A DNA stretch of 64,000 bases from an uncultured Devosia sp. (GCF_946479885.1 NZ_CAMLHM010000011.1:1-64000), one strand, 5' to 3'. Positions 25,624-35,244 are shown, numbered from the stretch's first letter. Notes: a model not told the origin generated them from the sequence alone. A program made the numbers and translations.

Positions 25624-26949
25624 ATGAGCAATATCGAACTGGGCATCTGGTCATTTCCCGTCCTGCTGGTGTTCATCTTCCTGCGCATGCCGATCGGGCT
25701 GGCCATGCTCGTGGTGGGCGTGGTGGGCAATTACCTCATCACCAAGAGCTGGAATCCGAGCTTCTCGCTGTTCAAGTCGCTGACCTACTCGACCTTCTCC
25801 AGCTATTCGTTCGCCGTGGTGCCGCTCTTCCTGCTCATGGGGCAGTTTGCGGCAATGAGCGGGGTTTCCCGCTCGCTGTTCGATGCCGCGACAGCGTGGC
25901 TGGGTCATCGCAAGGGTGGCATTGCCATGGCGTCGATCGGCGCCTGCACGGCCTTTGGCTCGATCTGCGGCTCGTCGCTCGCGACCGCGGCGACGATGGG
26001 GCAGATTGCGTTGCCCGAGCTCAAGCGCCACGGTTATTCGGGGTCGCTGGCCACCGGCACACTGGCGGCCGGCGGCACGATCGGCATCCTGGTGCCGCCA
26101 TCGTGGATCCTGGTCATCTATGCCATCCTCACCGAACAGAATATCGCCAAGCTGTTTCTCGCGGCGATCGTGCCGGGCCTGCTGGCTGCCATCGGCTACT
26201 GCATCACCATTGCCATCGTCGCGCGGCTCAAGCCGGAAAGCGCCGGCACGCCCTATCCGCGCGTGCCCTACAAGGATCGCTTCAAGCAGCTCGCCCGCAT
26301 CTGGCCGGCGCCGCTGATCTTCATCCTGGTCATTGGCGGCATCTATTCGGGGGTGTTCACGCCCACCGAGGCGGCTGCGGTCGGCGCCGTCAGCACCGGG
26401 CTCATGGCCGTGTTCAACCGGACGCTGACCTGGCCGGCGCTCCGCTCGGCCCTGGTCAACATGGCCACGGGCACGGGCATGATCTTCATGATCATCCTGG
26501 GTGCCGCCGCGCTCAACAATTTCCTGGCGCTGAGCCAGTTGCCACAGGCGGCCGCGGCCTTCGTGACCGAGCAGGGGTTCAATCCCTGGATCGTGATGAC
26601 GCTCATTCTCATCATGTACCTGATCCTGGGCGGACCGATGGACTCGCTGTCGATGATCCTGCTGACCATTCCGATCGTCTATCCGGTGACGCTGGCGCTC
26701 GACTTCGGGCTCAATCCGGAGGAGTTCTCGATCTGGTTCGGCATCCTCACCCTGATTGTCGTGGAGGTGGGCCTCATCAGTCCGCCGGTGGGAATGAACC
26801 TGTTCGTCATCAATTCGATGAGCAAGGGGACCAGCATCGGCCAGACATTCCTGGGGGTCACCCCGTTCCTGATTTCTGATTTCGTGCGTACCATCATTCT
26901 GGTGGTGTTTCCGTCGATCTCGCTCTTTCTCGTGCAGTGGCTCTACTGA
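25624..26949 (+). CDS. TRAP transporter large membrane subunit (DctM type)
   Basis: A 441-residue protein with about 12 transmembrane helices. It contains FGSICGSSLATAATMGQIAL (about 118-137) and GTLAAGGTIGILVPPSWILV (about 145-164), the two conserved blocks of DctM. Near the C-terminus is VEVGLISPPVGMNLFVINSM, also a family signature. It starts at the base after the small-subunit stop codon. It forms the sodium-coupled channel of the importer. Confidence 0.94.
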   Translation: MSNIELGIWSFPVLLVFIFLRMPIGLAMLVVGVVGNYLITKSWNPSFSLFKSLTYSTFSSYSFAVVPLFLLMGQFAAMSGVSRSLFDAATAWLGHRKGGIAMASIGACTAFGSICGSSLATAATMGQIALPELKRHGYSGSLATGTLAAGGTIGILVPPSWILVIYAILTEQNIAKLFLAAIVPGLLAAIGYCITIAIVARLKPESAGTPYPRVPYKDRFKQLARIWPAPLIFILVIGGIYSGVFTPTEAAAVGAVSTGLMAVFNRTLTWPALRSALVNMATGTGMIFMIILGAAALNNFLALSQLPQAAAAFVTEQGFNPWIVMTLILIMYLILGGPMDSLSMILLTIPIVYPVTLALDFGLNPEEFSIWFGILTLIVVEVGLISPPVGMNLFVINSMSKGTSIGQTFLGVTPFLISDFVRTIILVVFPSISLFLVQWLY

Positions 26950-27033
26950 GATTTCGCCAAGCGCCCATCAGAGGCGCGGTTATCGCGGTGGCTTTTGGAC
27001 GAGGATCGTTCGTAACAATCTAGGGAGGACAAC

Positions 27034-28065
27034 ATGAAGAGACGTGCATTCTTGGCCGGCGCAACCGCCGGAACCGTGGCGCTGGCGGCGCCAGCTATCA
27101 TCCGGGCGCAGGAAGTGACGACGCTTCGCGTGCACCAGATGCTGCCGGCCCAGGCCACCATCCCCGCCAAGGGGATCGAACCCTGGGCGCAGCGCGTCGA
27201 GGAAGCCTCGGGCGGTCGGCTCAAGTTCGAGCTCTATCCGGCCATGCAGCTCGGTGGCGCGCCGCCGGATCTGTTCGACCAGGCCAAGGACGGCGTGGTG
27301 GACATCATCTGGACAGTGCTGGGCTATACGCCGGGCCGCTTCCCCAAGTCGGAAGTGTTCGAACTCCCCTTCATGGTCACGACGGCGGAGCCCACTTCGG
27401 TGGCGTTCCAGAAGTATGTCGAAGCCAATGCCATGAACGAGTTCGATGGCGTCAAGCTGATCTGCGTCCATACCCATGGGCCCGGGCTGTTCCACACCAA
27501 GGATCCGATCACCAAGCTCGAAGACCTCAAGGGCATGAAGATCCGCGGCGGCTCGCGCATCATCAGCGACATGCTGGGCCGACTGGGCGCCGAGCCGATC
27601 GGTATGCCGGTGCCGCAGGTTCCCGAGGCCCTGTCGACGGGCGTCATCAACGGCACGACCATCCCCTGGGAAGTCACGCCGGCCCTCAAGGTTGCCGAAC
27701 TGGTCAAGAACCATACCGGCTTCTCAGGCACGCATGGCCTCTATACCCAGACCTTCGGGTTCACGATGAACCTCGACCGCTACAACAGCCTGCCGGATGA
27801 CCTCAAGGCCATCATCGACGCCAATTCCGGCGTCGAGACCGCCCGTGCTTTTGGTGCTGTCATGGATGCCGGCGATGCCGTCGGCCTCAAGATCGCGCAG
27901 GACGCCGGCAACAACATCGTGCAGCTCGACGAAGCCGAGACCGCGCGCTGGCAGGAAGCCGCCCAGCCGACCGTCGACAACTGGTATACCGGCATGACGG
28001 CGCTTGGGCTGGATGGGGCTGCTCTGCACGAAGCTGCCAAGGCCGCCATTGCCGCCGAGGCCTAA
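27034..28065 (+). CDS. TRAP transporter substrate-binding protein (DctP type)
   Basis: A 343-residue periplasmic binding protein. It begins MKRRAFLAGATAG, a twin-arginine-like signal followed by AAPAIIRA before the mature chain. The family's carboxylate-binding segment is present as DLKGMKIRGGSRIISDMLG near residue 167, where the Arg normally pairs with the ligand carboxylate. It lies third in the transporter operon, behind the membrane subunits. Neighbours suggest an aromatic acid such as ferulate, p-coumarate or vanillate as substrate; that is inference. The ribosome site AGGGAGGA is 8 bases before the ATG. Confidence 0.9.
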   Translation: MKRRAFLAGATAGTVALAAPAIIRAQEVTTLRVHQMLPAQATIPAKGIEPWAQRVEEASGGRLKFELYPAMQLGGAPPDLFDQAKDGVVDIIWTVLGYTPGRFPKSEVFELPFMVTTAEPTSVAFQKYVEANAMNEFDGVKLICVHTHGPGLFHTKDPITKLEDLKGMKIRGGSRIISDMLGRLGAEPIGMPVPQVPEALSTGVINGTTIPWEVTPALKVAELVKNHTGFSGTHGLYTQTFGFTMNLDRYNSLPDDLKAIIDANSGVETARAFGAVMDAGDAVGLKIAQDAGNNIVQLDEAETARWQEAAQPTVDNWYTGMTALGLDGAALHEAAKAAIAAEA

Positions 28066-28072
28066 CCGATAG

Positions 28073-28097
28073 GGGGTCTGGCCCAAGGCCAGGCCCC
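28073..28097 (+). terminator. Hairpin after the TRAP operon
   Basis: GGGGTCTGGCC (28073-28083) pairs with GGCCAGGCCCC (28087-28097) with one G-T wobble and a 3-base loop. It starts 8 bases after the binding-protein stop. There is no T-tract, but its position suits a transcript end. A smaller hairpin GCGCCC-GA-GGGCGC follows. Confidence 0.5.
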
Positions 28098-28205
28098 GCC
28101 TCTCCGAGCGCCCGAGGGCGCCCGACTGACCATTCGCGCGCCGGCCTGCCATCAAGGGGCGGCGCAATCTGAATCAAGCCTCGAGCAGGCGTCGGCCTGT
28201 TCTTG

Positions 28206-28230
28206 AAAAATGTATACAATTGGTATCTCA
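28206..28230 (+). promoter_or_regulatory. Candidate GntR operator before vanA
   Basis: TGTATACA (28211-28218) is a perfect 8-base palindrome in an AT-rich island followed by ATTGGTATC, about 50 bases before the vanA start. FCD-type GntR proteins bind sites with GT-AC symmetry, and such a gene lies in the same operon. The match is short. Confidence 0.35.
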
Positions 28231-28268
28231 TGACCTGTGAGATGGACCGCAGCAAGAGGAACGTGGCG

Positions 28269-29315
28269 ATGACCACTCAGACATTTCCGATGAACGCCTG
28301 GTATGCCGCAGCCTGGGATACCGAACTCAAGCGCGAGCTCTTGCCGCGCAAGATATGCGGAAAACCGGTCGTTATGTACCGAAAGCAGGACGGAAGCCCG
28401 GTGGCGCTGGCGGATGCCTGCTGGCATCGGCTGCTGCCGCTCTCGATGGGCGAGCTCTATGGCGACAATGTCATCTGCGGTTATCACGGCCTCGAATTCG
28501 ACGATTCTGGCCGTTGTGTATACATGCCATCGCAAGACACCATCAATCCGTCGGCCTGCGTGGTCTCCTATCCCATAGCCGAGAAGCACCGCTTCATCTG
28601 GCTGTGGATGGGTGATCCGGCATTGGCCGACCCCGCCAAAATCCCCGATCTGCACTGGAACGACGATCCGGCCTGGGCGGCCGATGGCAAGCTGATCCAT
28701 GCCAAGTGCGACTACCGGCTGGTCATCGACAACCTGATGGACCTGACGCACGAAACCTATGTGCACGGCTCGTCCATCGGCAACCGCGCCGTAGCGGAAG
28801 CCCCGTTCACCGCGACCCATTCGGACCGGACCGCGACCATTACCCGCTGGATGAATGATATCGACGCGCCGCCCTTCTGGCGCGGGCAACTGGGCAAGCC
28901 GGGCAATGTCGATCGCTGGCAGATCATCAACTTTGAAGCGCCGGCCACCATTGCCATCGACGTGGGCGTGGCGGTGGCAGGCACCGGCGCACCCGAGGGG
29001 GACCGCAGCCAGGGCGTCAACGGCTTCGTACTGAACACCATCACGCCCGAGACCGACAAGACCTGCCACTATTTCTGGGCCTTTGCCCGCAACTACAAGA
29101 CCTCGGAACAGCGCCGCACCCATGAGCTGCGCGAAGGCGTGGCGAGCATTTTCCGCGAGGACGAGCGGATCCTCGAAGCCCAGCAGGTCGCCATCGACAA
29201 CAACCCGGACCACGTCATCTACAATCTCAATATCGACGCCGGTTCGATGTGGGCGCGCAAGCTGATCGAGGCGATGATATCGGACGAGCAGCCGCATCGC
29301 GCGGCGGCGGAATAG
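28269..29315 (+). CDS. vanA: Vanillate O-demethylase oxygenase subunit
   Basis: A 348-residue Rieske non-heme iron oxygenase. The 2Fe-2S ligands are Cys51/His53 in CWHRLLPLS and Cys70/His73 in CGYHGLEFD. The mononuclear iron motif is NLMDLTHETYVHGSS (about 157-171), with Asp and two His in the expected order. This arrangement and the start FPMNAWYAAAWD are typical of VanA. ATG 28269 is chosen because AAGAGGA lies 10 bases upstream; earlier in-frame starts (TTG 28203, ATG 28230) would run through the predicted operator. It should convert vanillate to protocatechuate with the VanB reductase. No protocatechuate ring-cleavage gene is in the window. Confidence 0.88.
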   Translation: MTTQTFPMNAWYAAAWDTELKRELLPRKICGKPVVMYRKQDGSPVALADACWHRLLPLSMGELYGDNVICGYHGLEFDDSGRCVYMPSQDTINPSACVVSYPIAEKHRFIWLWMGDPALADPAKIPDLHWNDDPAWAADGKLIHAKCDYRLVIDNLMDLTHETYVHGSSIGNRAVAEAPFTATHSDRTATITRWMNDIDAPPFWRGQLGKPGNVDRWQIINFEAPATIAIDVGVAVAGTGAPEGDRSQGVNGFVLNTITPETDKTCHYFWAFARNYKTSEQRRTHELREGVASIFREDERILEAQQVAIDNNPDHVIYNLNIDAGSMWARKLIEAMISDEQPHRAAAE

Positions 29316-29318
29316 ACG

Positions 29319-30059
29319 ATGGGCGCACTCCAGACCCGGCAGCAGCCGCAATCACTCAAGGCCCTGATGGGCGTACGCGACCTGATCCTGGGCGGACATG
29401 CCCGCCCGGGCGAGCGCCTCTCTGAGGTGGCGATTGCCGAGAAGCTCGGCATTTCCCGCACGCCGATCCGCGCCGCATTGGCCCGGCTCGAGCAGGAGGG
29501 ATTGCTTGAGCTCATCCCGTCCGGCGGCTTTGCGGTGCGCGGCTTTGCCCGCGAGGAGGTGATCGACGCCATCGAGCTGCGCGGCGTGCTCGAAGGCACG
29601 GCGGCGCGGCTGGCGGCAGAACGCGGGGTGCAGCCCGCCCGGATGAAGGCGATCCAGGAGCTGGTCCGCGCGCTCGATGAGACGGTGCGCGACCGGCCGC
29701 AGGACATGGCGTTTGAACGCTATGTCGAGCTCAATGCCGCCTTTCACACGGCGCTGGCGGGCCTTTCCGGCAGCGAGACCATCCGGCACGAGATCGAGCG
29801 GGTGACGCGGCTGCCCTTCGCCTCACCCAGCGCCTTTCTCGACAAGCAGGCCGATGTGCCGGCCTTTCGCCAGTCGCTGCTGGTGGGGCAGGCGCAGCAC
29901 AAGGCGATCGTCAACGCGATCGAACTGCGCGAGGGCGGCCGGGCCGAGGCGCTGGCGCGCGAGCATGCGCGGCTGGCGCGGCAGAACCTCGAATATGTTA
30001 TCGCCGAGGATCGGAGCCTCTTGCGCCGCGTGCGCGCGCTGGCCCTGGTCGGCGAATAG
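29319..30059 (+). CDS. vanR: GntR/FCD family regulator, probable VanR
   Basis: A 246-residue regulator. The N-terminal winged helix (about residues 17-80) includes LSEVAIAEKLGISRTPIRAA, and the C-terminal FCD domain carries the metal/effector residues spread through ELNAAFHTALAG and GQAQHKAIVNAI. It starts 4 bases after the vanA stop and is followed by vanB, an order seen for vanillate operons in other proteobacteria. It probably represses the operon until vanillate binds. The assignment as VanR rests on family and position. Confidence 0.8.
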   Translation: MGALQTRQQPQSLKALMGVRDLILGGHARPGERLSEVAIAEKLGISRTPIRAALARLEQEGLLELIPSGGFAVRGFAREEVIDAIELRGVLEGTAARLAAERGVQPARMKAIQELVRALDETVRDRPQDMAFERYVELNAAFHTALAGLSGSETIRHEIERVTRLPFASPSAFLDKQADVPAFRQSLLVGQAQHKAIVNAIELREGGRAEALAREHARLARQNLEYVIAEDRSLLRRVRALALVGE

Positions 30060-30069
30060 GAGAAGCGTC

Positions 30070-31038
30070 ATGCGCAACAGACAAGAATGGCGCCAGGGCA
30101 TCGTGACTCGCGCAGAAGCGATCGCGGACGATGTCCGGCTGCTCGAATTCGCCGTCGAGGGCGTGCTGCCGCGCTTCGATCCGGGCTCGCATAGCAACTT
30201 CAAGGTCAGCCTGGACGAGGGACAGGCAATCCGGACCTATAGCTGCCTGCCGGCGCCGGCCGGTCGTATCAGCGTCGCCGTCAAGCACCATGACAACAGC
30301 CGCGGCGGCTCGCGCTTCATGTGGGGTCTCGGGGTCGGCGCAGCCATTGAACTCACCGTGCCCGAAAACCGCTTTGAGCTGGCCTGGCGCGCGCCCTATT
30401 ATCTGCTGATGGCCGGCGGGATCGGCATTACGCCCATCTATGGCATGGCGCTGGCGCTGCAGCGCCGCGGCGTTCCGTTCCGGCTGGCCTATGGTGGCCG
30501 CAGCCGCTCGGTGATGGCATTTGCCGATAGGCTCGAAGCCGAACTGGGCCAATCGGTTGCTGTCCATGCCGGCGATGCCGGCGGGCGCATCGATGTGGCG
30601 GCAGAGATTGCCGCCCTGCCTGCCGATGGCGAACTCTATGTCTGCGGGCCCATCGACATGCTCAACGCGGTCAAGGCCGCCTGGGCCGCCGCGGGCCGTC
30701 CGCTCGGCCGGTTGCGCTACGAAGTGTTCGGCGATAGCGGGCTCTTTGCCGAAGGACCGTTCAGCGTCGAAGTGCAGGGGCTGGGCCGCTCGGTGGCGGT
30801 GCGGCCAGACCAGACGCTGCTCGAAGCCCTGCTCGGGGCTGGCGTCGAGATGATCTACGATTGCCAGCGCGGCGAATGCGGGCTCTGCGCCGTCGATATC
30901 GTTCAGCATGACGGCCCTATCGACCATCGCGATGTGTTCTTCAGTGCCGAGGAAAAGCACGAGGGCAACCGCATGTGCGCCTGCGTCTCGCGCTTTGCCA
31001 GCGGCAAGGCCGTTATCGATGTGGGGTATCGCGGCTAG
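30070..31038 (+). CDS. vanB: Vanillate O-demethylase reductase subunit
   Basis: A 322-residue phthalate-dioxygenase-reductase-type protein. Domains in order: flavin-binding (IRTYSCL at about residue 55), NAD-binding (MAGGIGITPIYGMA at about 114), and a C-terminal plant-type 2Fe-2S domain with CQRGECGLC and a fourth Cys in RMCACVSR. It passes electrons from NADH to VanA. ATG 30070 follows AGGAGAAG closely; longer upstream frames run through vanR. The stop overlaps the convergent acyltransferase gene by 4 bases. Confidence 0.9.
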   Translation: MRNRQEWRQGIVTRAEAIADDVRLLEFAVEGVLPRFDPGSHSNFKVSLDEGQAIRTYSCLPAPAGRISVAVKHHDNSRGGSRFMWGLGVGAAIELTVPENRFELAWRAPYYLLMAGGIGITPIYGMALALQRRGVPFRLAYGGRSRSVMAFADRLEAELGQSVAVHAGDAGGRIDVAAEIAALPADGELYVCGPIDMLNAVKAAWAAAGRPLGRLRYEVFGDSGLFAEGPFSVEVQGLGRSVAVRPDQTLLEALLGAGVEMIYDCQRGECGLCAVDIVQHDGPIDHRDVFFSAEEKHEGNRMCACVSRFASGKAVIDVGYRG

Positions 31039-32168
31039 TCGTCTGCAGGTGGGTTGACCTGCTTTGCCCGACGCCTTTGCGCCAGCGCGTGCCGGGCGCC
31101 GTCCAGTGCAAGGACGGCTCGGCCGCGCAGCGACCCTGGCGCTACCAGCGTGGACAAGGTCACCGCGGCGGTGCCGAAGCGCTGTTTGAAGGCCTCGGCG
31201 CCGCAGAGGAAATCGACCGTGTGGAGCCCATGGTCGAAGGCCCACATGATGTAGTCGGACATCAGCAGCGTCCCCGGCGAGCCGCGCTCGAAGGCCGGGT
31301 CGTAGCTGGTGACGAAGGCCATCAGGCTGCCATGCTGCTCGAAATTGATCGAGATGGAAACGATCAGGCCGTCGACCTCCACAACGAAAAGGCGCAACAG
31401 GCCGGCGCGCGCCAGTGCCTCCACCAGCGCCGATAGAGCGACCTCGCCTTCCTCGAAGAGATTGGAGGTGCGGCCGCGCGCGTCCAGCCATTGGCGTTTC
31501 AGCGCCGATAGCCGCTCCAGCACCGGGCGCAGCGGTTCGTCAGGTCCCAGCAGGCGAAATTGCGGAGCGCCGAACTCGGCCAGGGTGGCCTGCTTGCGGC
31601 GGTAATTCTGCCGGGCCTTCTTGGACTGGCTGTCGAACCAGGCCTTGCCTGACGACCAGGTGCCCGTCACCCGGTGGCTGATCTCGCTGCGGTGGTTTGG
31701 CAGCAAGGCCGGCCGCACGCTGCTGCCCGGCAGATCATGCGCCCGGGCATCGGGACGCAGGCGATTGAGCAGGGCAATGTCGTAGCCGCCGAGGGCGGTC
31801 AGCGACGTCCACAGCCGCTGCAGCGTTTCTGCGGGGCAGTCGTGGGCCGCGATGATGTCCTCGTAGTCGCTGTAGCTATTGGCGGCCCATTCGAGAAAAC
31901 GCAGGCCACGCCGCTTGTGCACGCAAAGCGGCATCACGGCGTCGAGGCGATCGCCGTTCCAGACCAGGCCGATGCGCAGGTGCCTGATATCCCGATCGGG
32001 CACGGTCTGCCACCAGGCCGAAATCCAGGCGTGACTCTGGAAGATGAGGCTATCGGTTCGGGCCCAGAGCGCGTCCCAGGCTGGACCAATCTCGGCGAGG
32101 CGTGCCTCGTCGGTGATCACCTCAAGCCGGTCGGCGCGCATGGTCGCCACCGGTGCATGCATATTCAT
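31035..32168 (-). CDS. GNAT acyltransferase, CelD/FemAB-like
   Basis: A 377-residue protein of the CelD/BcsL-like GNAT class found in polysaccharide clusters. Landmarks are the N-terminal LIFQSHAWISAWWQT (about 40-54), the central KKARQNYRRKQATLAEFG and the acceptor-side core VSISINFEQHGSLMAFVTSYDP with a final TVDFLCGAEAFKQRFG. It has no membrane segment. It overlaps the upstream hydroxylase gene by 4 bases, so the pair is coupled. It may acylate a sugar or a carrier-bound intermediate of the exopolysaccharide. The donor is unknown. Confidence 0.82.
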   Translation of the reverse strand: MNMHAPVATMRADRLEVITDEARLAEIGPAWDALWARTDSLIFQSHAWISAWWQTVPDRDIRHLRIGLVWNGDRLDAVMPLCVHKRRGLRFLEWAANSYSDYEDIIAAHDCPAETLQRLWTSLTALGGYDIALLNRLRPDARAHDLPGSSVRPALLPNHRSEISHRVTGTWSSGKAWFDSQSKKARQNYRRKQATLAEFGAPQFRLLGPDEPLRPVLERLSALKRQWLDARGRTSNLFEEGEVALSALVEALARAGLLRLFVVEVDGLIVSISINFEQHGSLMAFVTSYDPAFERGSPGTLLMSDYIMWAFDHGLHTVDFLCGAEAFKQRFGTAAVTLSTLVAPGSLRGRAVLALDGARHALAQRRRAKQVNPPADD

Positions 32169-33154
32169 GGCTGGCTGCCCTCGACAGGTTTGCTGATCGG
32201 GCGACGACGCAACGCCCGGGCGACGATGAGGCCCATCTTCTTGAGCGGCAGGATGTAGAGCCCGAACAGCGACTGATACTCGTGAGCGTCGCGATCCATC
32301 AGGCCGAACTTGAAGTCTTCATCCGGCTGCGGGACGACGAGGGTGCCGAACATCCGGTCCCAGAACGAGAACAGCAGGCCGAAATTCTTGTCGTAGTGGC
32401 GCGGGTCGACGCTGTGGTGCAGCTGGTGCCAGTGGGGGCAGAGCACGACGTTGTTGAGCGGGCCGAACGAGATCTTGAAATGGGTGTGGCGGACGAAGTC
32501 CATCATCAGGATATTGCGGATGACGTAGACATTGATGCCGAAGATGGTCACTTCGACCGGATCGAGCGCGATCAGCGTCCAGATGCCGAAGGCGATGCCG
32601 GGGATAACGCCGTCCCACATCCGGTTCAGCAGATCGTCCAGCGGATGCACCCGGTCCTTGGTGATGCCGACCATCACCTCGGCCGAGTGGTGCACCTTGT
32701 GCAGTTCCCACAGCAGCGGGAACCGATGCTGGGCGGCGTGATAGAGATAGTAGGACAGGTCATAGGCCAGCAGCATGGTGATGGTGAAAGCGATCACCAC
32801 GACCGGGCCGGCGGGACCGGCGATCAGGGGTTCGTGGATATTGAGCAGCGCGCCCAGGCCCTGATTGGTGGCAAAGGCCACCGCCGAAACGAAGATTACG
32901 CCGGATGGGATGAGCAGGAACGGCATCAGCAGCCGCTTGGTGATCCAGAACAAGGCATCGGCGCGGGCCGATGGGTGCAGGATCACTTCCTTGGGCAGCG
33001 CAAATTCGAAGAAATCGGCGAAGGACTTCTTTTCCACCGTCCGCCAGTAAGCGATCAACGCACTGACGAAGGCTGTCAGGAACAGCAGGCCTGCTGTTGC
33101 CATGTTCTCAACCGTCAGCTTGTCCATAACTTTGGCGAGGAATTCGGCGATCAT
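32165..33154 (-). CDS. Sterol desaturase/fatty acid hydroxylase family membrane protein
   Basis: A 329-residue integral-membrane di-iron enzyme. The histidine clusters are YHAAQH (about 139), HKVHH (about 151), HTHF and HWHQLHH (about 241), as in the superfamily of fatty acid hydroxylases and sterol desaturases. Hydrophobic helices lie before, between and after the clusters. The family inserts hydroxyl groups or double bonds into lipid chains using O2. Placed next to an acyltransferase gene and inside a polysaccharide locus, it could modify an acyl chain on a lipid carrier or on the polymer; this is inference. Confidence 0.88.
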   Translation of the reverse strand: MIAEFLAKVMDKLTVENMATAGLLFLTAFVSALIAYWRTVEKKSFADFFEFALPKEVILHPSARADALFWITKRLLMPFLLIPSGVIFVSAVAFATNQGLGALLNIHEPLIAGPAGPVVVIAFTITMLLAYDLSYYLYHAAQHRFPLLWELHKVHHSAEVMVGITKDRVHPLDDLLNRMWDGVIPGIAFGIWTLIALDPVEVTIFGINVYVIRNILMMDFVRHTHFKISFGPLNNVVLCPHWHQLHHSVDPRHYDKNFGLLFSFWDRMFGTLVVPQPDEDFKFGLMDRDAHEYQSLFGLYILPLKKMGLIVARALRRRPISKPVEGSQP

Positions 33155-33272
33155 TGCATCTGCTCCCTGGTGGCGTGGGGAAGGGCTGGCGAGCGGTATG
33201 GGACAGGCCCTCCGCAGCGCCGCTAAAATGCCAGATCGGTGGGGCCAAAACCCCTTAATTGCTAAAGCTTAG

Positions 33273-35171
33273 TTAATGCTGGAGGACGCTTAGGACGGAC
33301 ACCACGCCAGCCGCATCGACCCTGCCGTGCCAGGCGATGCGCGGTGCCGGCGCCTTGACGCCGAAGCGTGGCGAAACCCAGCCGCCCAGGCCCGGACGAT
33401 CGCCGCCGACCTCGATCGTCACATTGTCGTCGGGGAGGGTGACGCGGAGCAGCGGCGCGCCGTCGCGGCTCACCGTCACCACGTTGCCGGTGTGCTCGGC
33501 AACCAGGCCGACGGCCAGTTGAAACACGATTTCGGCATCCTGGGCTGTGCCGATCAGGCGATCATGGACGGTGATGGTATCGCCGTCCGGCCGCAACTGC
33601 CGCTGGTGGCGCGCACCGAAGCGACGCTCATAGCCGTCATGCTCGGCGGCGAGGCTCCAGGCGGGTGCCGGGTTTTGCGCGATGAGACGTGCACTGGCCT
33701 TGTGCGACCAGTTGAAGGCGCCCGACATGGTGCTCTGGCTTTGCCCGCCGAGGTTGAGGGTATTGTGCGCCGGAGTGGAGCGGAACCACGCCCGCCAGGC
33801 GCCGCCCGAGCCATAGAGGTAGGTGCCGGGATCGACCAGCACCGGTTGCGCATCGAGGTCGAGGGCGATGGCGAGCGCATCGGCATGGCCGTGCGCGGCG
33901 ATGGACAGGTAGCCCAGGGGGCCATGGTCGAAGCGCAGGGCGACCTGATGGTCGGCCATGGTGCCGCGCCAGACGGACAGGCCGCCGGCGGCGAAGGAAT
34001 GAAGACCGGATGGTTGCGGCAGCATGTCGGATGGGGTGCCGAAGACCAAAGCCCGGAAATCGTCGGGGGCCGCGACGGGACTGGGTGCGCCCAGGAAAGC
34101 CGCGATAGCTGCGGCCACCGAGGACGCATAGTCGGCTTCATGGGAAATAGTGACGACCCGGCCCTCATCATTGTCACCGAACTCGGCGCTCGCCCCGAGC
34201 CAGGCGATGAAATCGGCAAAGGCGGTCAGCCGGTGCTCTGCGCGCAGGGGCAGGCGTGTCGCCGCATCGCGCGCGGCCAGGGCCGACAGCAAGACCAGTT
34301 CGGCGGTGAAGGCCGCATAGGTGGGTGTCTGTTCGGCGCCGCTGCCATCGGGCAGGATCTGTTTGTCCAGCTCGGCGAGCAATTGCTGCCATGGCCGGTC
34401 GGCGGAGTGACCCAGGGAAAGGGCGAGCAGATACTCGCCCGCCAGCTCGGCGACGAGGTGATTGTTGGCAGAGGAAAAGTGCGAGGGAAAGCGCGGCAGC
34501 CAGAAAGCGCTGGCCGAGAGGATTTCGCCGGCTTTGCGCCGGAAAGTGGCGGACAGTCGGTCGCCTAACATGTCGAGGGTCAGGATGAGGCTGATCGCGC
34601 GCAAAGCCACCTCGATGCCCGACGCCCAGCCAACTCCGCCATAGGGCGGATTGGCCTCGTGCCAACTGGCCAGGGCCGCTTCGATGGCGCCCAGGCTGGC
34701 CTTGTCGTTTTCCAGCAGATGGTGCGCGGCCAGTACGGGCAGGACCTGCAGTCGGTTGATTTCCCAGACATATTTGACATCGCCTCGGCTACCATCATGG
34801 CGGAAGTCGATGTCGAAGGCATAGTTGCCGTGGTCCGGCCACAGCGTCTCGGTGACGGGGTCTAGGCGCCACAGCTCGGGCGGAAACAGCGCGTTCGGGT
34901 CACGGTCAGGCCATTGGCGCCCCAGTGCTGCGTAGCGGCCAGCCAGCAGATCCGCCGTCGCCTTGGCGATGGCGTGTCGCTGGGCGGGCGAGGCGGCCAG
35001 CACCCGGCCAGCCAGGCTGGGAAATACCGAATGCAGCGTTGGATTGCCAACGTTGGACCAGCCCTGATGGCGCCGCTTGGAGGCGAGCTTCCGCGCTTTT
35101 TCGACCAGCCGGTGTACGACCTCGGCCGGTTCCATGTTGCGCAAGCGGTTGACGTACCAGGATAGCTTCAT
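33273..35171 (-). CDS. Heparinase II/III family protein
   Basis: A 632-residue protein. The N-terminal half is an (alpha/alpha) toroid with FDIDFRHDGSRGDVKYVWEI (about 90-109) and NNHLVAELAGEYLLAL (about 220), and the C-terminal half is the beta-sandwich with the hallmark HGHADALAIALDLDAQPVLV. These match heparinase II/III-like lyases common in alphaproteobacterial exopolysaccharide loci. ATG 35171 (MKLSWYVNRLRNMEP) is preferred over 35213, since it gives the family's usual start. No signal peptide is visible. It may trim or turn over the acidic polymer made by this cluster. Confidence 0.87.
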   Translation of the reverse strand: MKLSWYVNRLRNMEPAEVVHRLVEKARKLASKRRHQGWSNVGNPTLHSVFPSLAGRVLAASPAQRHAIAKATADLLAGRYAALGRQWPDRDPNALFPPELWRLDPVTETLWPDHGNYAFDIDFRHDGSRGDVKYVWEINRLQVLPVLAAHHLLENDKASLGAIEAALASWHEANPPYGGVGWASGIEVALRAISLILTLDMLGDRLSATFRRKAGEILSASAFWLPRFPSHFSSANNHLVAELAGEYLLALSLGHSADRPWQQLLAELDKQILPDGSGAEQTPTYAAFTAELVLLSALAARDAATRLPLRAEHRLTAFADFIAWLGASAEFGDNDEGRVVTISHEADYASSVAAAIAAFLGAPSPVAAPDDFRALVFGTPSDMLPQPSGLHSFAAGGLSVWRGTMADHQVALRFDHGPLGYLSIAAHGHADALAIALDLDAQPVLVDPGTYLYGSGGAWRAWFRSTPAHNTLNLGGQSQSTMSGAFNWSHKASARLIAQNPAPAWSLAAEHDGYERRFGARHQRQLRPDGDTITVHDRLIGTAQDAEIVFQLAVGLVAEHTGNVVTVSRDGAPLLRVTLPDDNVTIEVGGDRPGLGGWVSPRFGVKAPAPRIAWHGRVDAAGVVSVLSVLQH

Positions 35172-35244
35172 CGAAAGCCCAGCTCTTTCAGCCCTCATAC
35201 ACCAGAAGGCCACTATGCTGCGCCTGCCGCGCCGCGTTTTCGGC

